Source: Oscillospiraceae bacterium
GTDB taxonomy: Bacteria > Bacillota > Clostridia > Oscillospirales > Ruminococcaceae
DNA: 64,000 bases
Direction of reading: 5' to 3'
NCBI GenBank assembly: GCA_017518255.1
Contig: JAFWVK010000115.1
Coordinates: forward strand, 1-64,000
Position numbers and translations under genes: made by a program. This document shows positions 24,972-34,907 of the stretch, one piece after another (the stretch's first letter is position 1; each line of letters opens with the position of its first letter). The notes under the pieces were generated by a model, which was given only the letters and a program-made list of their open reading frames with translations, was not told the origin of the DNA and searched no databases.

Positions 24972-25000
24972 AGTATACCACATTTTGCAGAAAAAATCAA
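24972..25000 (-). promoter_or_regulatory. Sigma-A promoter of the sortase operon
   Basis: On the - strand TTGATT (25000-24995), 17 bp and TATACT (24977-24972). It lies about 105 bp upstream of the first ATG. Confidence 0.7.
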
Positions 25001-25046
25001 GCTTCAGCACGGCTTTTCACCTGTTTTTCAGAATCGGTGCGCTTTG

Positions 25047-25084
25047 CCGGAAAAGCGTTGAAAAACCTCCTGTGAATTTTCCGG
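25047..25084. repeat. Inverted repeat between divergent promoters
   Basis: CCGGAAAA (25047-25054) and TTTTCCGG (25077-25084) are separated by 22 bp and end seven bases before the -35 of the V-ATPase promoter. It could be an operator, but this is not shown. The rest of the 411-bp gap holds the two promoters and a 150-nt leader. Confidence 0.35.
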
Positions 25085-25091
25085 GGTTTGC

Positions 25092-25120
25092 TTGACATTC
25101 CGCTGAAATTGCGCTATAAT
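25092..25120 (+). promoter_or_regulatory. Consensus sigma-A promoter of the V-ATPase operon
   Basis: TTGACA (25092-25097), exactly 17 bp, and TATAAT (25115-25120). Both hexamers are perfect. The leader before the first ATG is about 150 nt. Confidence 0.87.
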
Positions 25121-25275
25121 TAGATGTGTTTCAAATACCCTTTGTGCCGGTTTCCGGAAAGCGCGTGCAAATACCCGGCAGCAGCTTCGCTTTCGGGTTC
25201 TTTTCCGCACTTTTTTCCCGCACATACGGAAAATCTGCGCAAACGGCGCATTCTGACAGAAAGGAGCGCTGCCAT

Positions 25276-25596
25276 ATGGATCAGACAATCCGGAAGATTC
25301 TGGAACTGGATGCCGCGACGGAGCAGCGTCTTCAGGACGCAAAGCAGCAATGTGCGAAAATCCGCGCCGAGGCAGAGCAGAAGGCTGCTGCCATCCGGCA
25401 GGCGCAGGCGCATCAGACCAGAGATACCGTTTTTGAATTTGAGGAGCAGACGCGGGCAGACTGCGAGCAGAAGCTCGCCGTGCAGCGGCAGGCGTTTGAA
25501 AAACAGGCAGATGCAATTTCCAAACAGTTCGAGGAACAGCACGAATCTCTGCTTGCCTCCCTCTTTGAAGAGACGCTGCGCGAGGCGGAGAACTGA
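25276..25596 (+). CDS. V-type ATPase peripheral stalk subunit (G/H type)
   Basis: A 106-residue, almost wholly helical protein rich in Gln, Glu, Ala and Lys, with heptad-like spacing. It is the coiled-coil partner of subunit E in the peripheral stalk of V/A-type ATPases. The ATG at 25276 has AAGGAG nine bases upstream; the longer in-frame reading from 25126 overlaps the promoter and leader. It is the first gene of the operon, as the corresponding stalk gene is in several bacterial V-ATPase operons. Low-complexity coiled coil makes naming the exact subunit letter uncertain. Confidence 0.8.
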   Translation: MDQTIRKILELDAATEQRLQDAKQQCAKIRAEAEQKAAAIRQAQAHQTRDTVFEFEEQTRADCEQKLAVQRQAFEKQADAISKQFEEQHESLLASLFEETLREAEN

Positions 25597-25599
25597 GCC

Positions 25600-26649
25600 A
25601 TGCCGAACAATCATCAGGCGACTATCGCCGCAATCCGCACCGCCTACGGGCACAGGCTGATGCCCGCCGATTACCGCGAGCTCCTGAATATGCATTCAAT
25701 CCCGGAGATTGTCTCCTATCTGAAAGAAACCGACGGATACCGGGATCTGCTCAGCGCACTGGAGCCCTCCATTACGCACCGCGGACATCTCGAAATGCTG
25801 CTCAAGCGCAGCCTGTTTCAGCAGTGCCTGCATTTTTGCAGCATCGAGCACTTGCAGGACAAACCGTTTTTCCGCTTTTTTATCTATGACTGCGAGGTGC
25901 GGGAACTGGTCAAAAAGCTGCTGCTGCTCTCGGATGAACCGCAGGCATATATCTCCTCTATGGATACATGGCTGATGCCTTATCTGCATCTCTCTGCGGA
26001 AAAGCTCGCAAAAGCGGAAGATCTCAGCGGCGTTGCGGAGGCAGCCGAGGGGACGCCCTATGCCGCAATTCTCCGGAGCATTCCGGACGATCCGCTGAAA
26101 CGGAACTATACGGCGCATGAAATTGCGCTGCGTGCCTGCTATCTGGAACGCATCCTGAAAGAGGCGGAGGAAATACTCGACGGTGAAAACCTGGAAGCGC
26201 TCAAAGATCTGATCGGCGAACAGATTGACCTCATCAACCTGATTAACGCCTACCGGCTCAAGCGTGTGTTCCATCCGGAGCCGGAAAGCCTGAAGCGTAT
26301 GATGCTTCCGGTCAGGGGCAGGCTGCCGCAGAGAATCTGCGAACAGCTCTATGCCGCACCGGATCTTTCATCGTTTATTGATATTGTCAAAACGACCCGC
26401 TACGGAAGGATGCTCAGCGGGCTCTCCGATCAGCCCGGCTCCGTCAGGCTGGAACATGCACTCCAGTCCCTGCGCTGCCGCAATGCCCGGAATGCCCTGC
26501 ATTTCTCCGGACATGCCGCCGTCAGCATTTATGCCGTGCATTTTCTGTATCAGACAGAAGTACAAAACCTGATTACCATTATCGAAGGGATCCGGTATGA
26601 GAAGCCTGTTTCCTATATGCAGGAGCTTCTGATTCTTGAACCGGTCTGA
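25600..26649 (+). CDS. ntpC: V-type ATPase subunit C (subunit d homologue)
   Basis: A 349-residue helical protein that caps the membrane rotor and joins it to the central stalk. The opening (NNHQATIAAIRTAYGHRLM) and the motif with LLNMHSIPEIVSYLKETDGY match the V-type subunit C/d family. It starts three bases after the preceding stop and lies in the expected operon place before subunit I. Three repeated helical bundles of about 100 residues are expected for the family, but I cannot separate them reliably by eye. Confidence 0.9.
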   Translation: MPNNHQATIAAIRTAYGHRLMPADYRELLNMHSIPEIVSYLKETDGYRDLLSALEPSITHRGHLEMLLKRSLFQQCLHFCSIEHLQDKPFFRFFIYDCEVRELVKKLLLLSDEPQAYISSMDTWLMPYLHLSAEKLAKAEDLSGVAEAAEGTPYAAILRSIPDDPLKRNYTAHEIALRACYLERILKEAEEILDGENLEALKDLIGEQIDLINLINAYRLKRVFHPEPESLKRMMLPVRGRLPQRICEQLYAAPDLSSFIDIVKTTRYGRMLSGLSDQPGSVRLEHALQSLRCRNARNALHFSGHAAVSIYAVHFLYQTEVQNLITIIEGIRYEKPVSYMQELLILEPV

Positions 26650-26704
26650 TCCCGGATGCTCCGGCACGCCGAGCCGCTGCCGGAATTATATGGGAGGTGT
26701 TCGT

Positions 26705-28672
26705 TTGTCCATTGAAAAGCTGGAACTGGTCAGCATTTCAGGTGCGCTCCCGCGCCTGAACGACGCGCTTGCCGGATGCCTGCAAAGCGGTGTGTTTCAT
26801 ATCGAAAATGCCGCTAAACTGCTCGGTAATACCGAGGATTCCGGTTCAGGCAGAGCGGAACCCAATCCCTTTGCCGAGCCGCTGAAAGCTTTGTCGGAAC
26901 TCGATCTGCGGAAAATCCGGATAGATGCCGCAGCAGAGCCGCTCCCCGGTGAATTTACGCCGGAACAGATTTTGCAGGAAACGGAACGGATTTCCAATTC
27001 CATGCAGGAAGTCCGTCAGCAGCTTGCAGATACCAGAAAGAAAATCACCGAATACGAAAGCAGTACGATTCATCTCAAGCACCTGGATCAGGCAGATATT
27101 GATCTGGGAGAGCTGGTCAAATGCAGGCATATTGTTTACCGCTTCGGCAGAATGCCGGAGGAAAACATGCTGAAGCTCGATTTTTACAGTGACGAGGGCT
27201 TCGTCTTTCAGGCATACCACACCGCACACGAATATGTCTGGGGCTTCTATTTTGCAACGCCGGAACGGATTCTCACCGTCGATGCAATCATGAAGGGACT
27301 GCTCTTTGAACGCTATGAGCTGCCGGAAGATGTCAGCGGCACGCCCGAACAGGCACTCGCGGAAATTCAAAGCCGGCTGACCGAGAAGAAAAAACTGCTC
27401 GGCGAACTGGAACAGCAGGAAAAGGAAATCTACGGCAGCGAAGCAGAGCTGCTCAGCAGAATGTACCGCTTCTCCAAATATCAGAGCGAAATCTACCGGC
27501 TGCGTTCACAGTGCGTAACCATGAAGGACAAGTTCAATCTGATGGGGTATATCCCAGCCGCTGAAAAGGAAACCTTCCGGAAATATATTGACCGGATTCC
27601 GGAAATCACCGCGGTCTATGAGACACCGCGCCCAGATTCCAGGGTGCAGCCGCCGGTCAGGCTGAAAAACGGCTGGTTTTCAAAGCCCTTCTCCATGTTC
27701 GTGGAGATGTACGGACTGCCGAATTACAACGGCTACAACCCGACTGCCTTTGTGGCAGTCACCTATACGCTGCTGTTCGGCATCATGTTCGGCGACCTCG
27801 GTCAGGGCATTGTGCTGGCGCTGATCGGTCTGTTCCTCAGCAAAAAGAAGGGAATCACCCTCGGCGGCGTCATGGCGCGCATCGGTGTATCAAGCGCGCT
27901 GTTCGGTACACTGTACGGCTCGGTGTTCGGCTATGAGGATCTGCTCGATCCCATGTGGGAAAAGGCAGGCGTCCCGTGGCTTCCGCTGAAAGCCATGGAA
28001 AATATGAACGTCTTTGTCTACGGAGCCGTCGGGCTCGGTGCAGTCATTATCATTGTCTCCATGCTGATCAACATTGCCGTAAATCTGCGGCGCCGCAATT
28101 ATACCGAATCGGTGTTCGGAAACAACGGCATCGCCGGTCTTGCATTCTTCTCGTGCGTTATGCTGCTGATTGTTGGGCTTGTGACCGGAAAGCAGCTGAT
28201 GCCCAAGGGTGCTGCCGTCGCAGTCATCATCGTGACGCTTCTGCTGATGTTCTTCCGCGAGCCGCTCGGACACCGGCTGGCACACAAGCGCTATGAATCG
28301 GAGGGGCTTGCGGACTTCATTGCAGGAAACTTCTTTGAATGCTTTGAATTCCTGATCGGCTACACCTCAAACACCATTTCGTTTATCCGTGTGGGCGGCT
28401 TTGTGTTCTCCCACGCAGGTCTGATGGCGGTTGTCATGACCATCGCCGATATGATCGGCAAGGATCACAAATCCATTGTGACCGTCATCATCGGCAACCT
28501 GATTGTCATGGGCTTTGAAGGTCTGATTGTCGGCATTCAGGTCATGCGTCTGGAATTCTACGAAATCTTTTCCCGCTGCTATGACGGCGACGGCAAGCCC
28601 TTTACGCCGGTTTCCGTCAGCTTTGACGATTTTTCCGAGAACAAGCAGTCCGAACAGACTGCAAAAGTATAA
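26705..28672 (+). CDS. ntpI: V-type ATPase subunit I (subunit a homologue)
   Basis: The stator membrane subunit that carries the ion half-channels. The 655-residue protein has a cytoplasmic N-terminal half with coiled coil (about 90-260). The C-terminal half holds several membrane segments beginning at YNGYNPTAFVAVTYTLLFGIMFGDLGQG. The conserved Arg near the end of the channel appears in NTISFIRVGGF. The start is a TTG at 26705, with GGGAGG seven bases upstream; the longer reading from an ATG at 26636 would overlap the end of ntpC and has no ribosome site. Confidence 0.93.
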   Translation: MSIEKLELVSISGALPRLNDALAGCLQSGVFHIENAAKLLGNTEDSGSGRAEPNPFAEPLKALSELDLRKIRIDAAAEPLPGEFTPEQILQETERISNSMQEVRQQLADTRKKITEYESSTIHLKHLDQADIDLGELVKCRHIVYRFGRMPEENMLKLDFYSDEGFVFQAYHTAHEYVWGFYFATPERILTVDAIMKGLLFERYELPEDVSGTPEQALAEIQSRLTEKKKLLGELEQQEKEIYGSEAELLSRMYRFSKYQSEIYRLRSQCVTMKDKFNLMGYIPAAEKETFRKYIDRIPEITAVYETPRPDSRVQPPVRLKNGWFSKPFSMFVEMYGLPNYNGYNPTAFVAVTYTLLFGIMFGDLGQGIVLALIGLFLSKKKGITLGGVMARIGVSSALFGTLYGSVFGYEDLLDPMWEKAGVPWLPLKAMENMNVFVYGAVGLGAVIIIVSMLINIAVNLRRRNYTESVFGNNGIAGLAFFSCVMLLIVGLVTGKQLMPKGAAVAVIIVTLLLMFFREPLGHRLAHKRYESEGLADFIAGNFFECFEFLIGYTSNTISFIRVGGFVFSHAGLMAVVMTIADMIGKDHKSIVTVIIGNLIVMGFEGLIVGIQVMRLEFYEIFSRCYDGDGKPFTPVSVSFDDFSENKQSEQTAKV

Positions 28673-28689
28673 TTCAGGAGGTAAATCCC

Positions 28690-29133
28690 ATGTCTGTTTT
28701 TGAAATTCTGGAACTGATTCTGCTGCCGCTGCTGATCGTGGCGCTGCTTTCCCTGCCGGTCTACGTGGCAATCAACAGGAAAAAGGACGGCAAATCCATG
28801 CGCCGTGCAATGCTTGTCAATCTCTGCGCATTCGGCGCGGTCATGCTCGCTGCAATTGCACTGCCGGTCGGCGGCTTTGTCTCCGCGGAAACCGCTGAAG
28901 CTGCGGCATCCGGTGCCTCGAACGGACTCGGCTATCTGGCGGCTGCTCTGGCAGTCGGCGTCGGTTCGATCGGCTGCGGCATCGCCGTCGGAAATGCCGC
29001 ACCGGCTGCAATCGGTGCGCTCGCCGAAGACCCGAAGTCCTTTGCAAAGGCTCTGATCTTTGTCGCTCTGGGCGAAGGCGTCGGTATCTACGGCACGCTG
29101 ATTGCGATTATGATTATCGGCAAACTGGGCTGA
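28690..29133 (+). CDS. ntpK: V-type ATPase subunit K (rotor ring)
   Basis: A 147-residue membrane protein forming the rotating ring. It has four membrane segments. The C-terminal pair is a normal c-type hairpin, with the ion-binding Glu in FVALGEGVGIYG. The first pair, joined by the basic loop INRKKDGKSMRR, does not look like a second c-unit and lacks an ion-binding acid. Each protomer therefore supplies one ion site. No Gln typical of sodium-binding rings is evident beside the helix-3 AEDP turn, so the coupling ion is left open. It is followed one base later by the F-subunit gene. Confidence 0.92.
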   Translation: MSVFEILELILLPLLIVALLSLPVYVAINRKKDGKSMRRAMLVNLCAFGAVMLAAIALPVGGFVSAETAEAAASGASNGLGYLAAALAVGVGSIGCGIAVGNAAPAAIGALAEDPKSFAKALIFVALGEGVGIYGTLIAIMIIGKLG

Positions 29134-29134
29134 T

Positions 29135-29443
29135 ATGCGCTGCTATGTTCTCAGTGACAACACCGATACACTGATGGGAATGCGGCTCGCCGGAATCGAG
29201 GGTACGCTGGTGCATGAGCGGGAAGAACTGCTTGAAGCACTGGGCAATGCCATGCAGAAACAGAATATCGCGGTTGTCATGCTGACCGAAAAGCTTGCGG
29301 CGCTCTGCGAAACGGAGCTGACCGGAATCAAAGAGCGAAACACAACGCCGCTGGTTGTCGTCATTCCCGACCGCCACGGCAGTGCCGATATGACTGCGTC
29401 GATTTCCCGCTACCTCGCGGAAACCGTCGGCATACATATTTGA
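29135..29443 (+). CDS. ntpG: V-type ATPase subunit F
   Basis: A 102-residue small subunit of the central stalk. It begins MRCYVLSDNTDTLMGMRLAGIEG, the typical start of the family, with its Rossmann-like alternating strands and helices, and has VVVIPDRHGSAD near the end. It starts one base after the K stop with no strong ribosome site of its own, so it depends on coupling. A hairpin of 13 paired bases follows before the E gene. The symbol follows the Enterococcus naming. Confidence 0.9.
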   Translation: MRCYVLSDNTDTLMGMRLAGIEGTLVHEREELLEALGNAMQKQNIAVVMLTEKLAALCETELTGIKERNTTPLVVVIPDRHGSADMTASISRYLAETVGIHI

Positions 29444-29456
29444 CTGCGCTTTCTGC

Positions 29457-29488
29457 GGGAGTGAGGCATGAATATGCCCTTCACTCCC
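29457..29488 (+). other. Hairpin between the F and E genes of the V-ATPase operon
   Basis: GGGAGTGAGGCAT (29457-29469) pairs with ATGCC and TCACTCCC (29474-29488) with a CT bulge and GAAT loop. A TTTATTTT stretch follows. It sits in the only gap over 70 bp inside the operon and could attenuate, stabilise or process the message. Confidence 0.5.
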
Positions 29489-29520
29489 CGACTTTATTTT
29501 ACAGAATGGATTGATCTGAA

Positions 29521-30126
29521 ATGGATGCAAATCAGAAGCTGATACAGTTCATGGATTCCGTAACCCGCGGAACAGATGCCGAAATCGCAAAGGCAGAGCA
29601 GGAGGCGCAGCAGGATGCCGCGGAAATCCTGCGTGCGGCACAGGCGGAATGCAGCGCACAGGCGGAACGGCAGATTGCGGAGAAAAAGGCGAAAATTACG
29701 GCGAAATACCAGAAACGTATGTCCCAGGCAGGCTACCGCGGCAAAATCTCCCTGCTCAGCCGCCGACAAATGCTGCTGATCCGGCTGTTTCAGGATCTCC
29801 GCCAAAAGCTCAATGACTTTACCGCTTCCGGAGAGTATGTGCCGTGGCTGAAAAAGCTCCTTGCCCTTCAGACACCGGAGAACGGTGCCGTAATTCTGCT
29901 CCGGGAAGCCGATCTGCCGCTCGCGGAACAGCTCAAAGCCGATCTGCCGGATTCCTGCACCTTCCGGGCCGACGCAGCCATCCGCATCGGCGGACTCTCC
30001 GTGCTTTCCGCGGACGGAAGACGCTGCATGAACCATACGCTCGACGAAGCGTATGCTGCAAAATTCCGGAATTTCTACCGCGACCATAAATTTGACGGGG
30101 GTGACGAGCCATGCAGCAGCCTGTGA
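29521..30126 (+). CDS. ntpE: V-type ATPase subunit E
   Basis: A 201-residue peripheral stalk subunit. The first half (to about residue 90) is an Ala/Glu/Gln-rich helix pairing with the G/H-type subunit, and the second half is a small folded domain. The ATG lacks a clear Shine-Dalgarno site, and the gene is preceded by a hairpin, so its translation may be tuned separately from F. Its end overlaps the start of subunit A by 16 bp. Assignment rests on composition, length and operon place. Confidence 0.87.
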   Translation: MDANQKLIQFMDSVTRGTDAEIAKAEQEAQQDAAEILRAAQAECSAQAERQIAEKKAKITAKYQKRMSQAGYRGKISLLSRRQMLLIRLFQDLRQKLNDFTASGEYVPWLKKLLALQTPENGAVILLREADLPLAEQLKADLPDSCTFRADAAIRIGGLSVLSADGRRCMNHTLDEAYAAKFRNFYRDHKFDGGDEPCSSL

Positions 30127-31883
30127 TTTACAGTGTCAACGGTCCGGTTGTCAAGGTGCGCAATACGAATGTCTTTGCGATGATGGAAACTGTCTTTGTC
30201 GGACACCGCCGTCTGATCGGAGAGGTCATCGGACTGAACGACACCGAAACAACCATTCAGGTTTACGAGAGCACCTCCGGACTTCAGACCGGAGAACCCG
30301 TTGAGCCGACCGGCGCACCGATGTCCGTCACGCTCGGCCCCGGTATTATGACCAATATCTTTGACGGAATTGAGCGTCCGCTCCGTGCTCTGGAACAGGC
30401 ATCCGGCGCATTTATCGGAGACGGACTGGCTGTTCCGGTGCTTGATACGGAAAAAGAATACGATGTGGATGTCAAGGTGCGCATCGGAACGGTTTTGCAG
30501 CCGGGCGAAACCTATGCCTCCTGCCCGGAAACCTCCGCCATTCTGCATCTCTGCATGGTTCCGCCGACACTTTCGGGCAAAGTTGTCTATGCGGCAAAAT
30601 CCGGAAAGTACAGAATCAATGACGAAATAATCCGTCTCGAAGATGCCGCCGGAACGGTGCATTCTCTGACGCTCTGCCAGAAGTGGCCGATTCGCAGAGC
30701 GCGTCCGGCAGCAAGAAGACTTGCACCCTCCCGCCCGATGATTACCGGACAGCGTGTGCTGGATACGCTGTTTCCGATTGCAAGAGGCGGCACGGCTGCC
30801 ATTCCGGGCGGCTTCGGAACCGGCAAAACCATGACACAGCATCAGATCGCAAAATGGTGCGATGCAGATATCATCGTCTACATCGGCTGCGGCGAGCGCG
30901 GCAATGAAATGACGCAGGTTCTGGAAGAATTTACCGCGCTGACGGATCCGCGCACCGGAAAGTCCCTCATGGAGCGTACCGTGCTGATTGCCAACACCTC
31001 CAATATGCCGGTTGCAGCGCGTGAAGCTTCGATCTATACCGGTATTACACTCGCGGAGTATTACCGCGACATGGGCTACCACATTGCAATAATGGCAGAC
31101 TCAACCTCCCGCTGGGCTGAGGCGCTGCGCGAAATCTCCGGACGGCTGGAAGAAATGCCGGCAGAGGAGGGCTATCCCGCCTATCTGCCTTCCCGCCTTT
31201 CGGAATTCTATGAGCGCACGGGCGCCTACGAAACGCTCAACGGCAGAGAGGGCAGCGTGACGGTCATCGGTGCAGTCTCGCCGCAGGGCTCCGACTTCTC
31301 CGAGCCGGTCACACAGAATACCAAGCGCTTTGTCCGCTGCTTCTGGGGCCTTGACAAGTCGCTCGCCTATGCCAGACATTATCCCGCAATTAACTGGACG
31401 ATGAGCTACAGCGAATATATGGATGACCTCTCCGCCTATTATGAGCGTGAGGTCAGCCCGGAATTCAATGCCTGCCGGACAGAAATCAGCGCACTGCTCA
31501 AAGAGGAGCAAACGCTGATGGATATTGTGCGTCTGATCGGCTCAGATGTTCTGCCGGAGGATCAGAAGCTCGTCATGGAAACCGCAAGGCTGATCCGTGT
31601 CGGCTTTTTGCAGCAGAATGCCTATCACAAAGACGATACCTATGTTCCGCTGCAAAAGCAGTATCTGATGATGAAGCTGATTCTGCATTTTCATCATGAG
31701 GCAAAAAAGCTCATCTGTGATCATACCGAACTGAGCGCAATCCGTGAAAGCGGCGTTCCCGACCTGATTGTCAAGGTCAAATACGATATTCCCAACAATC
31801 AGCCCGAACGCTTTGATGAGCTAACAATCCGGATTGACAGTATGCTGCACGCACTGCGCGGCAGGAAAAAGGAGGTGCTGTAA
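30111..31883 (+). CDS. ntpA: V-type ATPase catalytic subunit A
   Basis: The 590-residue catalytic subunit that hydrolyses or makes ATP at the head of the complex. Walker A reads PGGFGTGKT (232-240). It is followed by [17 protein letters not shown] with the family's catalytic Glu, and by [15 protein letters not shown], a strict signature of A-type subunits. The family-typical extra bulge domain lies between about residues 110 and 190. GGGGGTGAC precedes the ATG. The gene overlaps the end of ntpE and is followed by ntpB after five bases. Confidence 0.97.
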   Translation: MQQPVIYSVNGPVVKVRNTNVFAMMETVFVGHRRLIGEVIGLNDTETTIQVYESTSGLQTGEPVEPTGAPMSVTLGPGIMTNIFDGIERPLRALEQASGAFIGDGLAVPVLDTEKEYDVDVKVRIGTVLQPGETYASCPETSAILHLCMVPPTLSGKVVYAAKSGKYRINDEIIRLEDAAGTVHSLTLCQKWPIRRARPAARRLAPSRPMITGQRVLDTLFPIARGGTAAIPGGFGTGKTMTQHQIAKWCDADIIVYIGCGERGNEMTQVLEEFTALTDPRTGKSLMERTVLIANTSNMPVAAREASIYTGITLAEYYRDMGYHIAIMADSTSRWAEALREISGRLEEMPAEEGYPAYLPSRLSEFYERTGAYETLNGREGSVTVIGAVSPQGSDFSEPVTQNTKRFVRCFWGLDKSLAYARHYPAINWTMSYSEYMDDLSAYYEREVSPEFNACRTEISALLKEEQTLMDIVRLIGSDVLPEDQKLVMETARLIRVGFLQQNAYHKDDTYVPLQKQYLMMKLILHFHHEAKKLICDHTELSAIRESGVPDLIVKVKYDIPNNQPERFDELTIRIDSMLHALRGRKKEVL

Positions 31884-31888
31884 CTGCC

Positions 31889-33307
31889 ATGAGTCTGCAA
31901 TATTTCGGGCTCCACAGCATCAGCGGCTCGCTGGTCGTGCTCGATCATGTCGAGGGCGCACAGTTCGACGAAACAGTCAGAATCGTGCTGGATGACGGCA
32001 CCGAGCGTACCGGAAGAGTTGCCATGCTGGAAGGAGACAAGGCTGTCATTCAGGTTTTTGAGGGCACGCACGGCATGTCCCTGACCAATACCCGCACACA
32101 GTTTACCGGCAGACCGATGGAGCTGCCGCTCTCCGAAGACCTTCTCGGCAGAGTTTTTACCGGCGCGGGCAGACCGGCCGATGATCTGGGCGAAGTCAAT
32201 CCCGAAAAATACGGGGATATCAACGGCGCACCGCTCAATCCCGTTTCGCGGCAGTATCCGCGTAATTTTATCCAGACCGGCATCTCTTCGATCGACTGCC
32301 TGATGACGCTGATCCGCGGACAGAAGCTGCCGATTTTCTCCGGAACCGGTCTTTCTCACAACAAGCTTGCAGTGCAGATTGTCCAGCAGGCAAGGATTGC
32401 AAAGGATGCGGGCGGCGAATTCGCCGTCGTGTTCGCCGCAATGGGCATTCAGAACGATGTCGCGGATTATTTCCGCCGCAGCTTCTCAGAAAGCGGCGTT
32501 CTGCAAAATGTCGTCATGTTTCTGAATCTCGCGAATGATCCGATTGTCGAACGTATTATCACACCGCGCTGCGCACTGACTGCGGCAGAATATCTCGCCT
32601 ACGAAAAGCATATGCACATTCTCGTCGTGATGACGGATATGACCGCCTATGCCGAAGCACTGCGCGAATTCTCCTCCTCAAAGGGAGAAATTCCGGGAAG
32701 AAAAGGCTTTCCCGGTTATCTATATTCCGATCTGGCTTCGCTCTATGAGCGTGCAGGCATCATTGAAGGCATTGAAGGCAGCGTCACGCAGCTCCCGATT
32801 CTCACGATGCCAAACGACGATATTACGCATCCTGTTCCCGACCTGACCGGCTATATCACGGAAGGTCAGATCGTGCTCGACCGCGGTCTGGAACAGGGCG
32901 GCGTCTATCCGCCGATTTCTGTGCTTCCGTCGCTCTCCCGTCTGATGAAGGACGGCATCGGAGAGGGCTATACCAGAGCCGATCACGCAGCAGTTTCCAA
33001 CCAGCTCTTTGCCGCTTATGCGCAGGTACAGGATGCCCGCTCGCTCGCTTCGGTCATCGGTGAGGAAGAGCTCTCCGAGCTGGACCGCAAATACCTCGAA
33101 TTCGGCAGATACTTTGAAAAATGCTTCCTGACGCAGGGCTTTACCGAAAACCGCTCGATGGAGGAAACGCTCGATCTGGGCTGGACACTGCTTTCTCTGC
33201 TGCCGAAGACCGCACTCGACCGCGTGGATGACAATGTGCTCAACGAACACTACAATCCGGAGGCGGCTGCACTGCTCGTTCAGAAGGTGAGGGAGCGCGA
33301 TGGCTGA
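31889..33307 (+). CDS. ntpB: V-type ATPase regulatory subunit B
   Basis: The 472-residue non-catalytic head subunit. In place of Walker A it has [12 protein letters not shown], so it lacks the P-loop lysine, as B subunits do. [15 protein letters not shown] and the [15 protein letters not shown] segment are the B-subunit signatures. AAGGAGG sits shortly before the ATG, at the end of ntpA. The last codons overlap ntpD by 8 bp. Confidence 0.97.
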   Translation: MSLQYFGLHSISGSLVVLDHVEGAQFDETVRIVLDDGTERTGRVAMLEGDKAVIQVFEGTHGMSLTNTRTQFTGRPMELPLSEDLLGRVFTGAGRPADDLGEVNPEKYGDINGAPLNPVSRQYPRNFIQTGISSIDCLMTLIRGQKLPIFSGTGLSHNKLAVQIVQQARIAKDAGGEFAVVFAAMGIQNDVADYFRRSFSESGVLQNVVMFLNLANDPIVERIITPRCALTAAEYLAYEKHMHILVVMTDMTAYAEALREFSSSKGEIPGRKGFPGYLYSDLASLYERAGIIEGIEGSVTQLPILTMPNDDITHPVPDLTGYITEGQIVLDRGLEQGGVYPPISVLPSLSRLMKDGIGEGYTRADHAAVSNQLFAAYAQVQDARSLASVIGEEELSELDRKYLEFGRYFEKCFLTQGFTENRSMEETLDLGWTLLSLLPKTALDRVDDNVLNEHYNPEAAALLVQKVRERDG

Positions 33308-33911
33308 TCAGGTATTCCCGACCAAAGGAAATCTGATTGCGGCGAAACGCTCGCTCCAGCTGAGCAAGCTCGGATATGATCTGATGGACCGGAAACGGAA
33401 TGTGCTGATCCGGGAACTGATGCAGCTTGTGGACCGCGCAAAGGAACTGCGCGGCACAATCGAAAAAACATATGAGACAGCATATGCGAGATTGCAGGAA
33501 GCCAATATCATGCTCGGCGTCGCGGGAAGATTTGCCAATGCCGTTCCCGTTGACGATTCCGTTCAGATTGAAACGCGGACGGTTATGGGTGTCGAAATTC
33601 CGATTATCACGCATGACGATGAGATACCGCCGATCATTCCCTACGGCTTTCTTGATACCAATGTGCAGCTTGACGAGGCATATGCCGCGTTCATCAAGGT
33701 GCGGAATATGACGCTGCTGCTGGCGGAAGTGGATACCGGCGTTTTCCGGCTGGCGACAGCAATTTCAGCCACGCAGCGCCGCGCAAATGCGCTCAAGGAG
33801 GTTCTGATTCCGCGCTATACCCGGATTATCCGCACGATTTCCGATGCGCTCGAAGATAAGGAGCGCGAGGAGTTTACCCGCATGAAGATCATCAAGGCTA
33901 CCAAGAAATAA
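33300..33911 (+). CDS. ntpD: V-type ATPase subunit D (central shaft)
   Basis: The 203-residue coiled-coil rotor shaft turning inside the A3B3 head. It opens [31 protein letters not shown], matching the family's long N-terminal helix (quoted here as separate parts: [13 protein letters not shown] and [11 protein letters not shown]). It closes with a helix containing [14 protein letters not shown]. It is the last gene of the nine-gene operon. A strong inverted repeat begins three bases after the stop. Confidence 0.94.
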   Translation: MADQVFPTKGNLIAAKRSLQLSKLGYDLMDRKRNVLIRELMQLVDRAKELRGTIEKTYETAYARLQEANIMLGVAGRFANAVPVDDSVQIETRTVMGVEIPIITHDDEIPPIIPYGFLDTNVQLDEAYAAFIKVRNMTLLLAEVDTGVFRLATAISATQRRANALKEVLIPRYTRIIRTISDALEDKEREEFTRMKIIKATKK

Positions 33912-33913
33912 CC

Positions 33914-33965
33914 CCGCTTTCGGCTCTGTCCGCCTGCCGGCTGACCGGCAGGGACGCGAAAGCGG
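33914..33965 (+). terminator. Nested inverted repeat after the V-ATPase operon
   Basis: CCGCTTTCG (33914-33922) pairs with CGAAAGCGG (33957-33965). Inside, CCTGCCGG (33933-33940) pairs with CCGGCAGG (33945-33952) around CTGA. No T-run follows, so readthrough into the amidase gene 18 bases later is possible. Confidence 0.55.
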
Positions 33966-33982
33966 AGAAACGGAGGCGCTTT

Positions 33983-34864
33983 ATGGGCAGAACGGTTACG
34001 GCTGCCGCAGTGCAGATGAAGTGCAGCACAGACCCGGCGGAAAGCCTGCAAAAAGCGGAACAACTGATCCGGGAGGCGGCAAAGGACGGCGCACAGATCA
34101 TTCTGCTGCCGGAGCTGTTCGAGCGGCAGTATTTCTGTCAGGAGCGAAGATACGAATATTACGCATTTGCGCAGAAAGCAGAGGACAATCCCGCTGTTCG
34201 CCGCTGTATGGAGCTTGCAAAGGAGCTTTCGGTCGTGCTGCCGGTGAGCTTTTACGAACGGGACGGAAACCGCCTGTTCAATTCCGCAGCGGTCATTGAC
34301 GCGGACGGCTCGCTGCTCGGCGTCTACCGGAAAACGCATATTCCGGACGACCACTATTATCAGGAGAAATTCTATTTTTCGCCGGGCAACACCGGCTTTC
34401 TGACATGGAAAACACGCTATGCGGTAATCGGCGTCGGCATCTGCTGGGACCAGTGGTTTCCGGAAACGGCGCGGTCACTTGTGCTGAACGGCGCAGAGCT
34501 GCTCTTTTACCCGACGGCAATCGGCTCGGAACCGATTCTCGACACGGACAGCGAGCCGCACTGGCAGACCTGTATGCAGGGACATGCCGCCTGCAATCTG
34601 ACACCGGTTGTCGCGGCAAACCGTATCGGAACGGAGCGCGTTCTCCCCTGCCCCGAAAACGGAATGCAGGAATCGGCGCTGACATTCTACGGCAGCTCAT
34701 TCCTGACGACCGAGACCGGCGCAGTCGCGAAGCAGGCATCCCGCACGGAAGAAACCGTGCTGCTGCACACCTATGATCTGGATGCAATCGCGCGGGAGAA
34801 GCTCGAATGGGGGCTCTTCCGCGACCGCAGACCGTCCTGTTACGGGGATATTACTGCGGAATAA
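33983..34864 (+). CDS. aguB: N-carbamoylputrescine amidase (nitrilase family)
   Basis: Hydrolyses N-carbamoylputrescine to putrescine, ammonia and carbon dioxide in polyamine synthesis. The 293-residue protein has the nitrilase-family catalytic Glu in LLPELFERQYFCQ, Lys in YRKTHIPDD and Cys in GVGICWDQWFPE. The segments HIPDDHYYQEKFYFSPGN and WDQWFPETAR are characteristic of AguB rather than other amidases. GGAGG precedes the ATG. No agmatine deiminase gene lies nearby in this window. It follows the V-ATPase operon with only a hairpin between. Confidence 0.92.
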   Translation: MGRTVTAAAVQMKCSTDPAESLQKAEQLIREAAKDGAQIILLPELFERQYFCQERRYEYYAFAQKAEDNPAVRRCMELAKELSVVLPVSFYERDGNRLFNSAAVIDADGSLLGVYRKTHIPDDHYYQEKFYFSPGNTGFLTWKTRYAVIGVGICWDQWFPETARSLVLNGAELLFYPTAIGSEPILDTDSEPHWQTCMQGHAACNLTPVVAANRIGTERVLPCPENGMQESALTFYGSSFLTTETGAVAKQASRTEETVLLHTYDLDAIAREKLEWGLFRDRRPSCYGDITAE

Positions 34865-34907
34865 CGATTTGATGCATAACTAAATTGACTTTGAGGAGGA
34901 ACAGAAA

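Noticed and set aside
25126-25275. A longer start for the first V-ATPase gene
   Set aside because: The extension begins right at the transcription start region, and AAGGAG sits before the ATG at 25276.
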